A stretch of 42,849 nt of DNA from JBEKIK01 sp050013075. Its GTDB lineage: Bacteria; Planctomycetota; Planctomycetia; Pirellulales; Thermoguttaceae. Shown here one piece after another: positions 8,195-24,000 of the stretch; position 1 is the first letter of the stretch; the number at the start of each line of letters is the position of its first letter. The DNA is taken from NCBI GenBank assembly GCA_050013075.1, contig JBEKFZ010000031.1, forward strand, positions 1-42,849, in the 5' to 3' direction. The position numbers and the translations under genes are program-made. The notes below the pieces were generated by a model. The model made no database searches and was not told where the DNA came from. It was given only the letters and a program-made list of their open reading frames with translations.

Positions 8195-8332
8195 ATGATT
8201 TATGATTGGATACGTGAAGTTATTCGTTACGCGGACCGGCTGAGTCCACAGCAGTGGCTGCTGGTCTTGGGCGTGGTGATTATTATCGGCCTGTTTTGCC
8301 TGCGCGGGTTTGGTTCGCGGTCGCAGTATTAG
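8195..8332 (+). CDS. 45-residue single-span membrane protein
   Basis: The short frame reads MIYDWIREVIRYADRL, then SPQQWLLVLGVVIIIGLFCL as a membrane span (about 18-36), then RGFGSRSQY. An amphipathic helix followed by one span and a short basic tail gives a well-formed small membrane protein. It ends 88 bp before the diguanylate cyclase start, in the same orientation. From memory, similar short proteins ending FGSRS-Y occur in other planctomycetes, but this was not searched. No function can be assigned; a role as partner of the neighbouring membrane-tethered cyclase is a guess. The ribosome-binding site is weak. Confidence 0.6.
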   Translation: MIYDWIREVIRYADRLSPQQWLLVLGVVIIIGLFCLRGFGSRSQY

Positions 8333-8420
8333 CGGCCATTGAACAAGGCGCTGCCCAAGCGGCGAGCCGATGTGTTGGAGTTCAGAGGGGCGTCAACGTA
8401 TAGATAAACGAAAAAAGATC

Positions 8421-9344
8421 ATGCAGTATCTCTTTGGCAACCTGGATATCTGGATGTTTCATATTCCTCTTCCCATGGCTCTGGCCATCATGGCGACCAT
8501 CGGGTATCTATTTGGCCGGCGGACGCGGAAGTCGACTTCCGATATGGTCGAGCATTCCAAGCGGGAATTACGGCATGCCCAAACCGTGGCCTCGGAATTG
8601 GAGAAAATCACCTGGGGAGTCCGCAAGAGTTTGGCCAAACACCATGCCAATGTCACGCGTTTCAAGGATCACATCAGCAGGCTCGGCGATCAACACGAAG
8701 AATCGGCATGGAAAGAACTCTGCCGGGAGGCCGAGGAGATATTGAAACCCACTCTGAAATTGGCGACGCAGATCGCCAATGCTTACGACGAAATCCGCCA
8801 ACAAAGCGCCAACCTGATGACGTTCACGGAAGTGCGGACGGATCCGCTGACGAACGTAAAAAACCGCCGTGCGCTGGACGACGCCATCCAAGCCCAATTC
8901 GCCCTGATGAGCCGATACGATACGTCGTTTTCCATAGTCATGTTCGATATGGATCATTTTAAATGCATCAACGACGAGCATGGACATCTGCACGGCGATA
9001 AAATGCTGCAGGACCTTGCCCGCTTGCTCGATGAATACGTGCGCGAAACGGATATAGTGACGCGATACGGGGGCGATGAATTCGTCGTGGTCATGCCGCA
9101 AACGGATCTGGACGGGGCCTGCATGCTCAGCGAACGCCTGAGGGCAAAGGTGCAGAAAAAAATGTCCGCGACCATAAGCGGCGGCGTGTCTTCGGCCCAA
9201 AAAGGCGACACTCAGGAAACATTGCTGACACGGGCCGACGCCGCGTTATATCAGGCCAAAACTTCCGGCCGAAATTGCGTTTTTCGGCATGATGGAGCGA
9301 ATCTAGCCCTTGTGCCGGAAGAGGAAGTTCTGAACGTACAATAA
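8421..9344 (+). CDS. Membrane-anchored diguanylate cyclase (GGDEF)
   Basis: The protein has 307 residues from the ATG at 8421; an in-frame ATG at 8370 would add 17 polar residues before the membrane span and is less likely. One span lies at about 11-31. A helical, probably coiled region follows (40-135), then the GGDEF domain (136-295). The active motif GGDEF is intact at 217-221. The inhibitory-site RxxD (RETD, 208-211) lies exactly five residues before it, so product feedback is expected. DxxxF/D residues for metal (MFDMDHFKCIND) are also present. The enzyme makes cyclic di-GMP from two GTP at the membrane. No EAL or HD-GYP partner and no known sensor domain is seen here, so the input may come from the anchor or from the 45-residue neighbour. 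Confidence 0.94.
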   Translation: MQYLFGNLDIWMFHIPLPMALAIMATIGYLFGRRTRKSTSDMVEHSKRELRHAQTVASELEKITWGVRKSLAKHHANVTRFKDHISRLGDQHEESAWKELCREAEEILKPTLKLATQIANAYDEIRQQSANLMTFTEVRTDPLTNVKNRRALDDAIQAQFALMSRYDTSFSIVMFDMDHFKCINDEHGHLHGDKMLQDLARLLDEYVRETDIVTRYGGDEFVVVMPQTDLDGACMLSERLRAKVQKKMSATISGGVSSAQKGDTQETLLTRADAALYQAKTSGRNCVFRHDGANLALVPEEEVLNVQ

Positions 9345-9475
9345 TTAAGCCGGCAGGTCCGGGAGATAATCAGAATATAAACATCATAGCGACAACTTAT
9401 GGTTTTCGAATGTCGCCGCCGGCCGCCCGCCTTCTCCCCGCGGCCCCCGCCCTCCGATCTGGGGCCTTAAGCCCA

Positions 9476-10150
9476 TCAGGCATTTTCCAGCACCCATTGC
9501 ACCGCGCGGCGGTTTAGTTCCGCGGAGTTTTTCAGGTCCAATTTCGCTTTGATTTTTTCCCGGTGGGTTTCGATGGTTTTGGCGCTGAGTTTTAGTTTTC
9601 CCGCGATTTGCTGAGTGGTCAGTCCCTGCCCGATCATTTCGAAAACTTCCAATTCCCGGTTGGATAGAGTCTTGATGGGATCTATATCCGCCACTTTGCC
9701 GGCAAGATTGTGCATCAGTCGGTTGGACATGCGCGCGGTCAGGTATATTTCCCCGCGCAATACCTGGCGGATGGCATCGAGCAGGGTTTCCGTGGGTTCA
9801 TGTTTGGGAATGTATCCCAAGGCGCCCGCGCGAAGCGAACGCTCGGCGAAGAGCAATTCATCGTGCATCGAGGAAACCAGCATTTTTACGTTTGCATGGT
9901 TGGCCTTGACGTGCTCGATAAGTTCCAGGCCAAGGCCGCTTTTCAGGGAGATATCGATAATGGCCGCGTCCGGCGGGTTGGCTTCGATCTGCTTAACGGC
10001 TTCGGCCATGTCCGCGGCTTCGCCGCAAACTTCCAAATCCGGCTCCAGGGCGATCAATTCGGCCAGGCCGCGGCGCACAATGGGGTGATCATCGACGATC
10101 AACACTTTGAGCTTTTTTTGCGCGTATGGCGATTTGCTTGTGACATTCAT
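9476..10150 (-). CDS. NarL/LuxR-family response regulator
   Basis: The protein has 224 residues. The receiver domain (15-130) has the acidic pair Asp20-Asp21 (VDDHP), phospho-acceptor Asp66 (IIDISLKSG) and Lys116 (YIPKHEP). The C-terminal LuxR-type helix-turn-helix (about 160-215) reads LSNRELEVFEMIGQGLTTQQ and then LSAKTIETHREKIKAKL. The standard partner for HisKA_3 kinases is this regulator type. It lies 80 bp downstream of the hybrid kinase on the same strand, making the pair a likely two-component system. Its target genes are unknown. Confidence 0.94.
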   Translation of the reverse strand: MNVTSKSPYAQKKLKVLIVDDHPIVRRGLAELIALEPDLEVCGEAADMAEAVKQIEANPPDAAIIDISLKSGLGLELIEHVKANHANVKMLVSSMHDELLFAERSLRAGALGYIPKHEPTETLLDAIRQVLRGEIYLTARMSNRLMHNLAGKVADIDPIKTLSNRELEVFEMIGQGLTTQQIAGKLKLSAKTIETHREKIKAKLDLKNSAELNRRAVQWVLENA

Positions 10151-10229
10151 GGCGATACATTAGAACGACCATGATAATTGACGTTAAGCATAACATTACT
10201 AACCATTCTGCCAAATACAGAGTCGCTTG

Positions 10230-12815
10230 TCAATCGCGGCCGTTTAGACGAGCATCGGCCGATCCAGACAGAACATTTCGTATGGCGGCAATCAAGAGTT
10301 CCGCCGGTTCGTCCTTGGACAAATAACCTATCGCCCCTGCTTTGTACAACGCCCGGGCCATGTCTTCTTCCTTATGGGCGGAAAAGCCGATTATGCCCAC
10401 ACTCGGTTGCAACGCGATAATACGCCGAGTGGCTTCAATTCCATCAATTTTGGGCATGGTCACGTCCATTAATACAACGTCCGGGTTAAATTGCCTGGTA
10501 AGTTCGATGGCCATTTCCCCGTCGGCCGCCTCGGCGACCACCTCGATATCCGCTTCCTGATTAAGAACGCCGAGGAGACCTTTTCGAAGAATCGTGTGGT
10601 CATCGGCCAGTAATACCCGAATCCTTCGCGAGGGTGGCGTAACGGATTCGTCCGTTGCGGCAAGCTCGGGAGTCCCATCCATTGATCGCTCTACGGCAGT
10701 CCCGTCATCAACAGCCGATTGTTGCCAATGGTAGGGGGCGAAGATCGAGGCCCTGGTTCCCTCTCCGGCGGCGGTTTGCACTTCCAATCGACCTCCCATC
10801 AGCTCCAGCCGTTCCCGGATGCTGAATAGGCCAAATCCGGCGATGTGATTGGCGCCGGCTTGTATGTGTTCAACATTGAAACCAACACCTTTGTCCACTA
10901 CATCGATGCGCACTTGTTGGTCGGGGGTCAAACTCATTTTTATCGATGCGTTTTGCGCCCCGGCGTGCTTGACAACGTTAAAGAGCAATTCGCGAACCGA
11001 CTGGAAGAGCAGGACCTTGATGTCTTCGGCTTCCGGTTCGGCCTGGACGTCACTCTCCACTTCAACTGAAAGCCCGTAGTTAAGCTGAATTTGCCGGGAG
11101 AGCCATTCCAGGGCCTCCACCAAGCCGGCGTCGTAAAGGACCGGTGGGCTAAGTTCCATCGTAACCGACCGCGACTCCTCTATGCATTGCCCAAGCAACG
11201 TGTCAAGGTGTTGAATCATGTTCTGTAAATCCTTGTTGCACACTCTGCGCCGCAGCGTGGTTACGCTCAGCCGAGCCGCATATAAAAGTTGTTGCAAGTG
11301 ATCGTGCAGCAGTTGCGCCAGCCGGCGGCGTTCGCGGTGTTCGGTCAGGGTGAGATCCGATGCCAAGGACTGCAACTGGGCCGCCCGGTGTTCAAGGGCC
11401 TCGTGCAGAACTTGCAATTCCTTGTCCATTCTATTGTGTTCGGTTACGTCGCGCGCAGCGGCGAAGACTCCCTGCACGTCGCCGGCTTCGTTGCGGTAGA
11501 CCGCGGCGTTATAGAGCACGTCGATCGTGCTGCCCGAGGCGTGACGAATCGTCAATGGGTAGTCCGTCACTAATCCCCGGGACAGAACCGTGCGATATAC
11601 CTCGTCGGCCTTTTCAGGATCGGTAAAATAAGCGGAAAAATCGCTGCCTATCAATTGTTCCCGGGCAACGCCCGTTGCCGTTTCCGTGGCTTTGTTCACA
11701 TCCGTGATTTGTCCGCCGGGGCTGATGGTCGCCAGCGGATCAAGGCTGGCTTCGAGCAGGTTTCTCGCATAACGGAATGCCGTGCGCAGTTCGGCGGTGC
11801 GCTCATCGACGATCTGTTCCAACCTCTCGTTGGCCTTATGCAGAGCCTCTTCGGCGAGTTTTTGCTGGGTATCGTCCTGCATGACGGCCTGGATGGCCGG
11901 CCAGCCGTCATAATTTATCAAGGTCCCGGAAGATGAAATATGAATCACCTCCCCGTCGAGACGAATGATCTTCGAGTCGCGAAGCAATGTGATTATGCCG
12001 GTATTCTGTATTTGTTGTATTCGTTCGGCGACCGCTTGACGATCGTCTGGATGCACGAAATCGAGTACGTTTTTACCCAGCAGTTCCTCCGGCCGGGAAG
12101 CGCCAAACAGACGCACGCAGGCGGGATTGACATAAATGTACTTGCCGTCGCGATGCACGGCTATGGCCAGGGGAGAAAGCTCGACCAAGGATTGATAGCG
12201 GTGTTCGCTTTCCCGCAACGCGGTTTCGACCTTTCGCTGCCGCAGGCTCTCGATGATCTTCCACTCGCCTGATTGCTTGATCAACGCGAATTGATGGTTG
12301 CTGACCACGTCGATCACTTCGGAAGCATCGCATTTATCGATGGAATAAGTGCATACGGCCAACATCCGGTAATTGCCGATCACATCGTTGATCAAGGCTT
12401 CGTAATTGGAGAAATCCTTCCAATCTTGCTTTTCCAGCCAGAAGGTATTGCCCGACAGCCGAAGGCCCTCGTAACCCTGCCCTAGGGCATACTTTTCTTT
12501 ATCGATCCAGCCTTGCAGCACCCGATCGGCCTCGAATCTTCCGGTTGCCGTGTACCACTTGCCGTAATCGAGAATTTCGATCTGGCCGCGCTGAAGATAA
12601 TCGTCCAAGTCGGGCACGGCCTGACGCAGAACCGCTTCGGCCTCATCCGCGTCCAGCGGCTGGGAAGTAATCCACATGCAGAATTCATTCCGATGCAAAC
12701 CCTCGCGGAAATACGGCGTCAGGACGTCGATGAGATCCTGTTTTGTCTGATAAAACTGGCAAAAATGCGTTCCCCAAGGCACGTCGCCAATAACGTCAAT
12801 GCCGGTTCCTGTCAT
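10230..12815 (-). CDS. MEDS-PAS-PAS-HisKA_3 hybrid histidine kinase with C-terminal receiver
   Basis: The protein has 861 residues from the ATG at 12815. A TTG 66 bp further upstream is less likely, as AGGA precedes this ATG. The N-terminus (about 8-175; GDVPWGTHFCQFYQTKQDL, later YSIDKC) matches the MEDS/DcmR-like sensory domain. Two PAS domains follow (about 203-320 and 345-460). The kinase core is of the HisKA_3 type: ERRRLAQLLHDHLQQLL with His504, N-box Asn613 (LLFNVVKHA), and DKGVGFN plus GFGLFSIRERL. A receiver domain (732-855) has Asp784 (LMDVTMP) and Lys834. No membrane span is seen, so it is cytoplasmic. Phosphate may pass to its own receiver and to the adjacent NarL-type regulator. 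The ligand is unknown. Confidence 0.93.
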   Translation of the reverse strand: MTGTGIDVIGDVPWGTHFCQFYQTKQDLIDVLTPYFREGLHRNEFCMWITSQPLDADEAEAVLRQAVPDLDDYLQRGQIEILDYGKWYTATGRFEADRVLQGWIDKEKYALGQGYEGLRLSGNTFWLEKQDWKDFSNYEALINDVIGNYRMLAVCTYSIDKCDASEVIDVVSNHQFALIKQSGEWKIIESLRQRKVETALRESEHRYQSLVELSPLAIAVHRDGKYIYVNPACVRLFGASRPEELLGKNVLDFVHPDDRQAVAERIQQIQNTGIITLLRDSKIIRLDGEVIHISSSGTLINYDGWPAIQAVMQDDTQQKLAEEALHKANERLEQIVDERTAELRTAFRYARNLLEASLDPLATISPGGQITDVNKATETATGVAREQLIGSDFSAYFTDPEKADEVYRTVLSRGLVTDYPLTIRHASGSTIDVLYNAAVYRNEAGDVQGVFAAARDVTEHNRMDKELQVLHEALEHRAAQLQSLASDLTLTEHRERRRLAQLLHDHLQQLLYAARLSVTTLRRRVCNKDLQNMIQHLDTLLGQCIEESRSVTMELSPPVLYDAGLVEALEWLSRQIQLNYGLSVEVESDVQAEPEAEDIKVLLFQSVRELLFNVVKHAGAQNASIKMSLTPDQQVRIDVVDKGVGFNVEHIQAGANHIAGFGLFSIRERLELMGGRLEVQTAAGEGTRASIFAPYHWQQSAVDDGTAVERSMDGTPELAATDESVTPPSRRIRVLLADDHTILRKGLLGVLNQEADIEVVAEAADGEMAIELTRQFNPDVVLMDVTMPKIDGIEATRRIIALQPSVGIIGFSAHKEEDMARALYKAGAIGYLSKDEPAELLIAAIRNVLSGSADARLNGRD

Positions 12816-13060
12816 GATACATCCTGGGAAGTGCCGGTTAGCATGCGGGTAAATGAGCGGTTCAACCCGAAATAAATGCAAAAAATCCCCAATATTTGCC
12901 TATTTATTATTATTCAATGCTAAAACTCTCTGTAATTTATCACTTTATGTCCTGGGGCGAGATAAGGGTTTTCCCTATGCCGCCTTAGTGATTGTCCCGA
13001 TTTGTCTTTTTCTTATGTGATTTACAATTTCTCATCGAACGTGCATGTAGGAGATATGTC
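12816..13060. other. AT-rich divergent intergenic region
   Basis: This 245-bp stretch separates the hybrid kinase (minus) and BON gene (plus). It is AT-rich near 12895-12920 and presumably carries promoters for both directions. I could not define a -35/-10 pair with confidence. Confidence 0.4.
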
Positions 13061-13396
13061 ATGTCAATCATCGATCTGAAATTGCCCAGTTTAGTAGACG
13101 AATCCAACAATCGGGCGTATGTGTTTTGGGAAATGGGAAGAATCACTGAAGATCGGCTTCGCCATTCAGGCTACTTTGAACTGCGAAATGTTTCCTGTGA
13201 TTTCCACGAAGGGGTTCTTACACTCCGGGGACGGGTGCCCAGCTATCATTTAAAACAATTGGCGCAAGCGATTGCTTGTGAATTAGAAGGCATTTTGGAA
13301 TTGAACAATCAATTGGAGGTTGTCCAGCCCGGAGACTTAAGGCAATCCAATTATCGTCCAATCAACTTTAACCCCCATCCGCGCCGTTACGTGTAG
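13061..13396 (+). CDS. BON-domain protein
   Basis: The protein has 111 residues from the ATG at 13061, preceded by AGGAG with 7-nt spacing; an upstream start at 12992 would be unsupported. The segment 35-90 has the BON pattern: a helix, then FELRNVSCDFHEGVLTLRGR, PSYHLKQLAQAIACELEGI, and NNQLEVV. BON domains are phospholipid- or partner-binding modules found in periplasmic stress proteins such as OsmY. No signal peptide is visible, so this one seems cytoplasmic. It sits 48 bp before csrA with a near-identical ribosome-binding site, and the two are probably cotranscribed. Its role is unknown. Confidence 0.85.
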   Translation: MSIIDLKLPSLVDESNNRAYVFWEMGRITEDRLRHSGYFELRNVSCDFHEGVLTLRGRVPSYHLKQLAQAIACELEGILELNNQLEVVQPGDLRQSNYRPINFNPHPRRYV

Positions 13397-13444
13397 AGGG
13401 GCAACTATCGTGTTTTTTAACACCGCTCCATTAGGAGATTGATA

Positions 13445-13618
13445 ATGCTGGTATTAACGCGAAAAAATGGTGAAACGGTTTGCATCAGTCGAAGGATAGA
13501 AGTCAAGGTGCTGTCCATCAGCCGCAGTGCGGTGAAACTCGGTTTTTCGGCCCCGCCGCAAATAAACATTCGCCGCCAGGAAATAAGCGCCCGTTGTCAA
13601 ACGGCCTCCCCATTCTGA
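13445..13618 (+). CDS. csrA: CsrA carbon storage/translation regulator
   Basis: The 57-residue protein starts MLVLTRKNGE and aligns with CsrA over its length: strand 1 with Leu4 and Arg6, the middle EVKVLSISRSAVKLGFSAP, and INIRRQEI with Arg44, the second RNA-contact residue. The C-terminus (SARCQTASPF) is slightly shorter than in E. coli. It binds GGA motifs in mRNA leaders, usually blocking translation. A strong AGGAG precedes the ATG. It is downstream of a BON protein. A GGA-rich leader can itself be a CsrA target, so self-control is possible but not shown. Confidence 0.93.
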   Translation: MLVLTRKNGETVCISRRIEVKVLSISRSAVKLGFSAPPQINIRRQEISARCQTASPF

Positions 13619-13642
13619 GTGAAAGCCTTTAACCACGGCTGC

Positions 13643-13782
13643 CGTTTATCACTCGTTGGCATCTTATTAATTTCTACCCCGATGAAACGCGGACTTCGGG
13701 ACCATGCCGGTCCGGAAATACCGGGGCGACACGCCCCGGCTCTGAGTTTTTCCGCGACATCCTTTTTTTGAGACTCAACAAT
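13643..13782. repeat. Palindromic MITE-like element, copy A (degenerate left half)
   Basis: The right half is clear: CCGGGGCGACACGCCCCGG then CTCTGAG at 13721-13746, and the outer end TGAGACTCAACAA at 13769-13781. The left end GTTTATCACTC at about 13643 is degraded. It occupies most of the 400-bp gap between csrA and the alpha-2-macroglobulin gene; the remainder shows no gene. It may terminate csrA transcription. Confidence 0.55.
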
Positions 13783-14018
13783 TTTGCCAGATTCTTAAAA
13801 TAAAACCTCGGCTCGAATAAATGTCCATCGTATTGCCTGGTAGTTGCCGCTTGATCCACCGTCCAACAACCCGGTCAGGGGGATCGCTTCCCGCGCTGCC
13901 TCAGGCTATGCTTGCAGGGAACTTTTTTTGTGCCGGCTGCATCGAAATAACAAGGGCATTTTTTAGGAACTAATCCCTGCGCTCTTTATGGGAGAACTTG
14001 CCCCTTGGAGTCTAACCC

Positions 14019-20420
<6,402 letters not shown>

Positions 20421-20432
20421 GGGTTTGCCATA

Positions 20433-20475
20433 AAGCCGCGACGGGCACCAACCGAAGGTTGGTCGGTCGCGGCTT
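20433..20475 (+). terminator. Strong hairpin after the macroglobulin gene, also a dispersed repeat
   Basis: AAGCCGCGAC and GTCGCGGCTT flank ACCAACC-GAA-GGTTGGT, giving a stem of about 17 pairs 12 bp after the stop. It lacks a clean T-tract. Relatives occur at 6304-6335, 34041-34078 and 39683-39710, so it is a mobile or dispersed repeat that may act as a terminator. Confidence 0.6.
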
Positions 20476-20540
20476 GCTCACTAAAATACATAAGCCCTTA
20501 ACCGCTTGCATTATGAACTTCGATTTTGTAACATTATATT

Positions 20541-21086
20541 ATGGCTATTCTAGAAAAAACAATGACGGCGGATCAATTATTTGCGCTTGGCGATATCGGC
20601 CCGTGCGAATTGATCCGGGGGGAGTTGATTTACATGACGCCGACGGGTTACGACCATGGCTGGATTTCCGGAAATATTGTTTGGGCGTTACGCAATTTCG
20701 TGAAGAAACACGGATTTGGCCGAGTGCTTTCCTCCGAGGTCGGATTTATAATCGCTCGAAATCCCGATACTGTCCGCGCGCCGGACGTGGCCTTTGTCCG
20801 CGCCGATCGCGATCCGCCCGGAGGACAGAAAAAATTCTTCCCAGGTCCGCCGGATTTAGCCGTCGAAGTCCTTTCACCCGACGATCGGGCAAGCGAAGTC
20901 AATTCAAAAGTGCAAGATTGGCTGGATGCCGGCACGGTCGCCGTCCTGGTCGTCGATCCCCAGACCCAAACGGTTGCCATTCACCGCCGCCCCCACGAAA
21001 TCCAAATCCTTACCCGCGACGACTCGCTCACCATTGCCGACCTGTTGCCGGAGTTTTCGTTGCCGGTCAAAGAAATCTTTAGTTAA
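20541..21086 (+). CDS. Uma2-family (DUF820) nuclease-fold protein
   Basis: The protein has 181 residues, the normal length for the family. Landmarks are YELIRGEL-like CELIRGELIYMTP (22-34), SSEVGFIIARNPDTVRAPDVAF (the PDxxF core, with Asp78 and Asp83 region), DLAVEVLSPDD (ExL motif) and KVQDWLDAGTVAVLVVDP. The PD-(D/E)XK-like acidic residues are kept, so a metal-dependent nuclease fold is intact. The family is greatly expanded in cyanobacteria and planctomycetes and its physiological role is unknown. It is a stand-alone gene, convergent with the next gene; the two stop codons are only 2 bp apart. Confidence 0.9.
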   Translation: MAILEKTMTADQLFALGDIGPCELIRGELIYMTPTGYDHGWISGNIVWALRNFVKKHGFGRVLSSEVGFIIARNPDTVRAPDVAFVRADRDPPGGQKKFFPGPPDLAVEVLSPDDRASEVNSKVQDWLDAGTVAVLVVDPQTQTVAIHRRPHEIQILTRDDSLTIADLLPEFSLPVKEIFS

Positions 21087-21088
21087 GC

Positions 21089-24000
21089 TCATGCCCCCGG
21101 CAACACCGGAAACGGCGCGAGCGGCTCGTGGCAACGATCTGGGGTTGTTTGATAATCTTCCCACCATCGGACCCATTGCTCCCATGCGATCCGCAACTCG
21201 CTGAACATGAGTTGCGAGCGATCCACGGCGGGCATGACTGTCCGCAAGTTTCCGCCGGTGAATTCCGCAGTAATGGTTTTGTTTTCCTTAAGATCGTAAA
21301 AAATCTCGGTTTGAGGAGATGCTTCACTCCGTTCAGGGTAAGATGTCGTTGGATTGGGATAGACCGTTATCCCTAGGGGGTTAATATCATAAGCGGCGAT
21401 GCGCGGATAAAAAGCGGATTGGATTTGTTGCTCGACCAATTCCAGGCCGGCGGTCTTATACAGTCCGAGGATGGCCGAAATAATCGCCTGCCGTTGGAAC
21501 TCCGGCAATCGATCGGTCCAACCCGCTTTGGCCGCGTCGCCCACAAGCCAGCCGCGGTGTACTTCCAAGGCGACGCATAAATCATCGTTTGCGGAATTAT
21601 CGCGGGCGAATAGGATTTGCATACGATTCGTGGCCAGGCGAATCTCCCGCGCCTTAACCGCGGCCGCATCGGGGCATTTACTTTCCGCCAGCAGGGCCAG
21701 AAATTCGCGTTCGATATAACGCCGGATCGACAGCTCGAAGCGATCCAGGGCGTGGAGATATTTTCGCACGGGGCGCCAGTTTCCGCCGGCCCTAGCCCTG
21801 CGTTCCGCCCGACGCAGCTTGGCGAACAATTTTGGCAGGGTTCCGGAATGAAATCCCGGTTTTAGCAGGCGGAGCATGGTTTCGCCGTGTTTGCCGATAA
21901 CCGCCGGGCATAAGCCTTTCTTGCGGTTTGCCGCGTACAGGCGCCAATTTTCCTTTAACTCCCACACTAGAAAACCAAATATGCCGGGAATGGAGATAAT
22001 CACGGTCGGAGCCAGCGTCAAAGCCCAGCCTTTTTCCATGCCCATTCTCGATTCAAAAATCGAGGCCAGGTGGCCTGTTAGCGGCAACAGCAGTTTGTGC
22101 GACACAGTCACAACGGGAAAGTGCTTGATGGGATTGATCTGCGGCTCGATCAGCAAGGTGACGCAAAATCGCAGAAAATAAGCCGCAAAGGCCCAGACGG
22201 CTCCCAAGCCGGCTTTAAGGCATAAGGTCGCGGCGGTTTCGCCGCTGCGAAATCGCAGCCACTCGTCTACGCCGTACATCAGGCGTTCGACTGCTTCTAG
22301 CACGCCGTTGAAGAAATCGACCACCAACCAAAAAAGCCCCATGAAGAAACGAATCCCGTAGCGATTCCAGGTTTGCACGGCCCAATCGACGACCATTTCC
22401 TCGATGTTGCGCCCCACGCGCGAGTTAAGAAATACATTGAAGGCCACGAAAATGTAAGCCGCGCTGGTCAGCGAAACTCGCCAGTTGACGCCCACCAGCG
22501 GGAAGACCATCCAGGCAAAAAAAGTCCAGATCGCCGGTTTGATCAGAAAGCGTAACGATAGCCTGAAGATCATGCTGCTTAATATCACTTGCACAATGCG
22601 TAATTGCACTATGTTCCAAAGCGGCGTAATAAAGTTTTTGTTGGTGGAACGATATGCATCTTTCAGCGATTGGCCCACGAACTTGCGGAACCACCCGACG
22701 TTGACCAGCCCGAAGATAAAAACGCCCAAAAGCACGATCGTGGAAAAATCCTCGTAGTAATTAATATCTTTACTATATTTTAGAAAGAAACCAACAATGT
22801 GATTAAGTCCCTTGTAAATTAAGTAAGATCCGCCGAAAGGCACTACCAGATTGAGCGTGAGGAATCGGCCGATCCGCGTGCCGAAGCCCAGGGAACTGAG
22901 TTGCTGCAACCAGCGCAGATAGAACTCCGCCGGACGATAGATTCCTTCCAGCAGTTCGGCCAGCCGCCGATCGGCCCGCAACAGCGGATCGCCGAAGATC
23001 AACGTGCCCGGGCCGCCGATGTCGGGCAGTTTCAGGGCGTTGCGCGAAAGGGCGTCGCGCAGGTCGCCCATGGAGAGAAATCCCCGTTCCGCAACCCTGT
23101 CGAGCAACTCTTCCACGATTTTTTTCCGCGCCGCCCGCTCGGGCAAATTGCGCGACTTAAGTCCCACCGATTCCAGCGCTTGGGTGATCTTCGGCCGGAA
23201 TTGCTCGCGCAACCGTGTTTCGACCCGTTCAATGGCGGAGCGAATCAACGTTGCCAGCCGTTTGCGATGCGATTCCGCAATCCGCACCGAGGCCAGCCGC
23301 CGCTCGGCGCTGCGCAGGTGCTGGGAGGCGAGCACGTCGCGCTGGTTGGGCAAGGGCCGCTTGATGGGCCGCCGGCCAAAGGAAAATAACCATCGGACCA
23401 GATCGATCTTGAAAATCTCGCGTTCGTAGTCAATACATACTTTTTGCAGATCGTACAGCAATCGGGCCTCGGAGGTCCAATATCCGTCGGCGGAAAGTTG
23501 GACCAGTCCTAGCAACGAACCGTGCCAGGGCTGCGGCACGTCGCGGGAAAGTTCCAATGCGGCCTCGAGCCGGCCGATCAACCGATTCACATCTTCACTT
23601 ACCGCGAGTTTTGCGCGGTCGATTTTATCCGGCGGCGCGCATTGCAACGCCTTGACGCGGCATATCGCCGCTTGGACCACGTTGCCCAGCGATTCCGGAC
23701 GCCGCGCCTTGCGCATCAGCCTGCGGTATTTCGACGCCGAAGGTGTCTCTTTTTTCGCCGGCGGATGGGAAAAAGCATCGTCACCGCTTCCGATCCATGT
23801 ACCCAGATCATCGCTGGCCGAACGATCAACGGGATCGGGCGCGTTTAAAGGCCGCGAGGTAAGGTACAACCACTGGGCATCGACGTCCTGCCGCAATACC
23901 GCCGCCGCCGCATCCGGGTCTTCCAGGGAAGGAAAATATCGCGGCAAGGCATTCCAGGCAAAGTATCGCAATTCCCAAAAAACCGCGGCGAATTCTTCAT

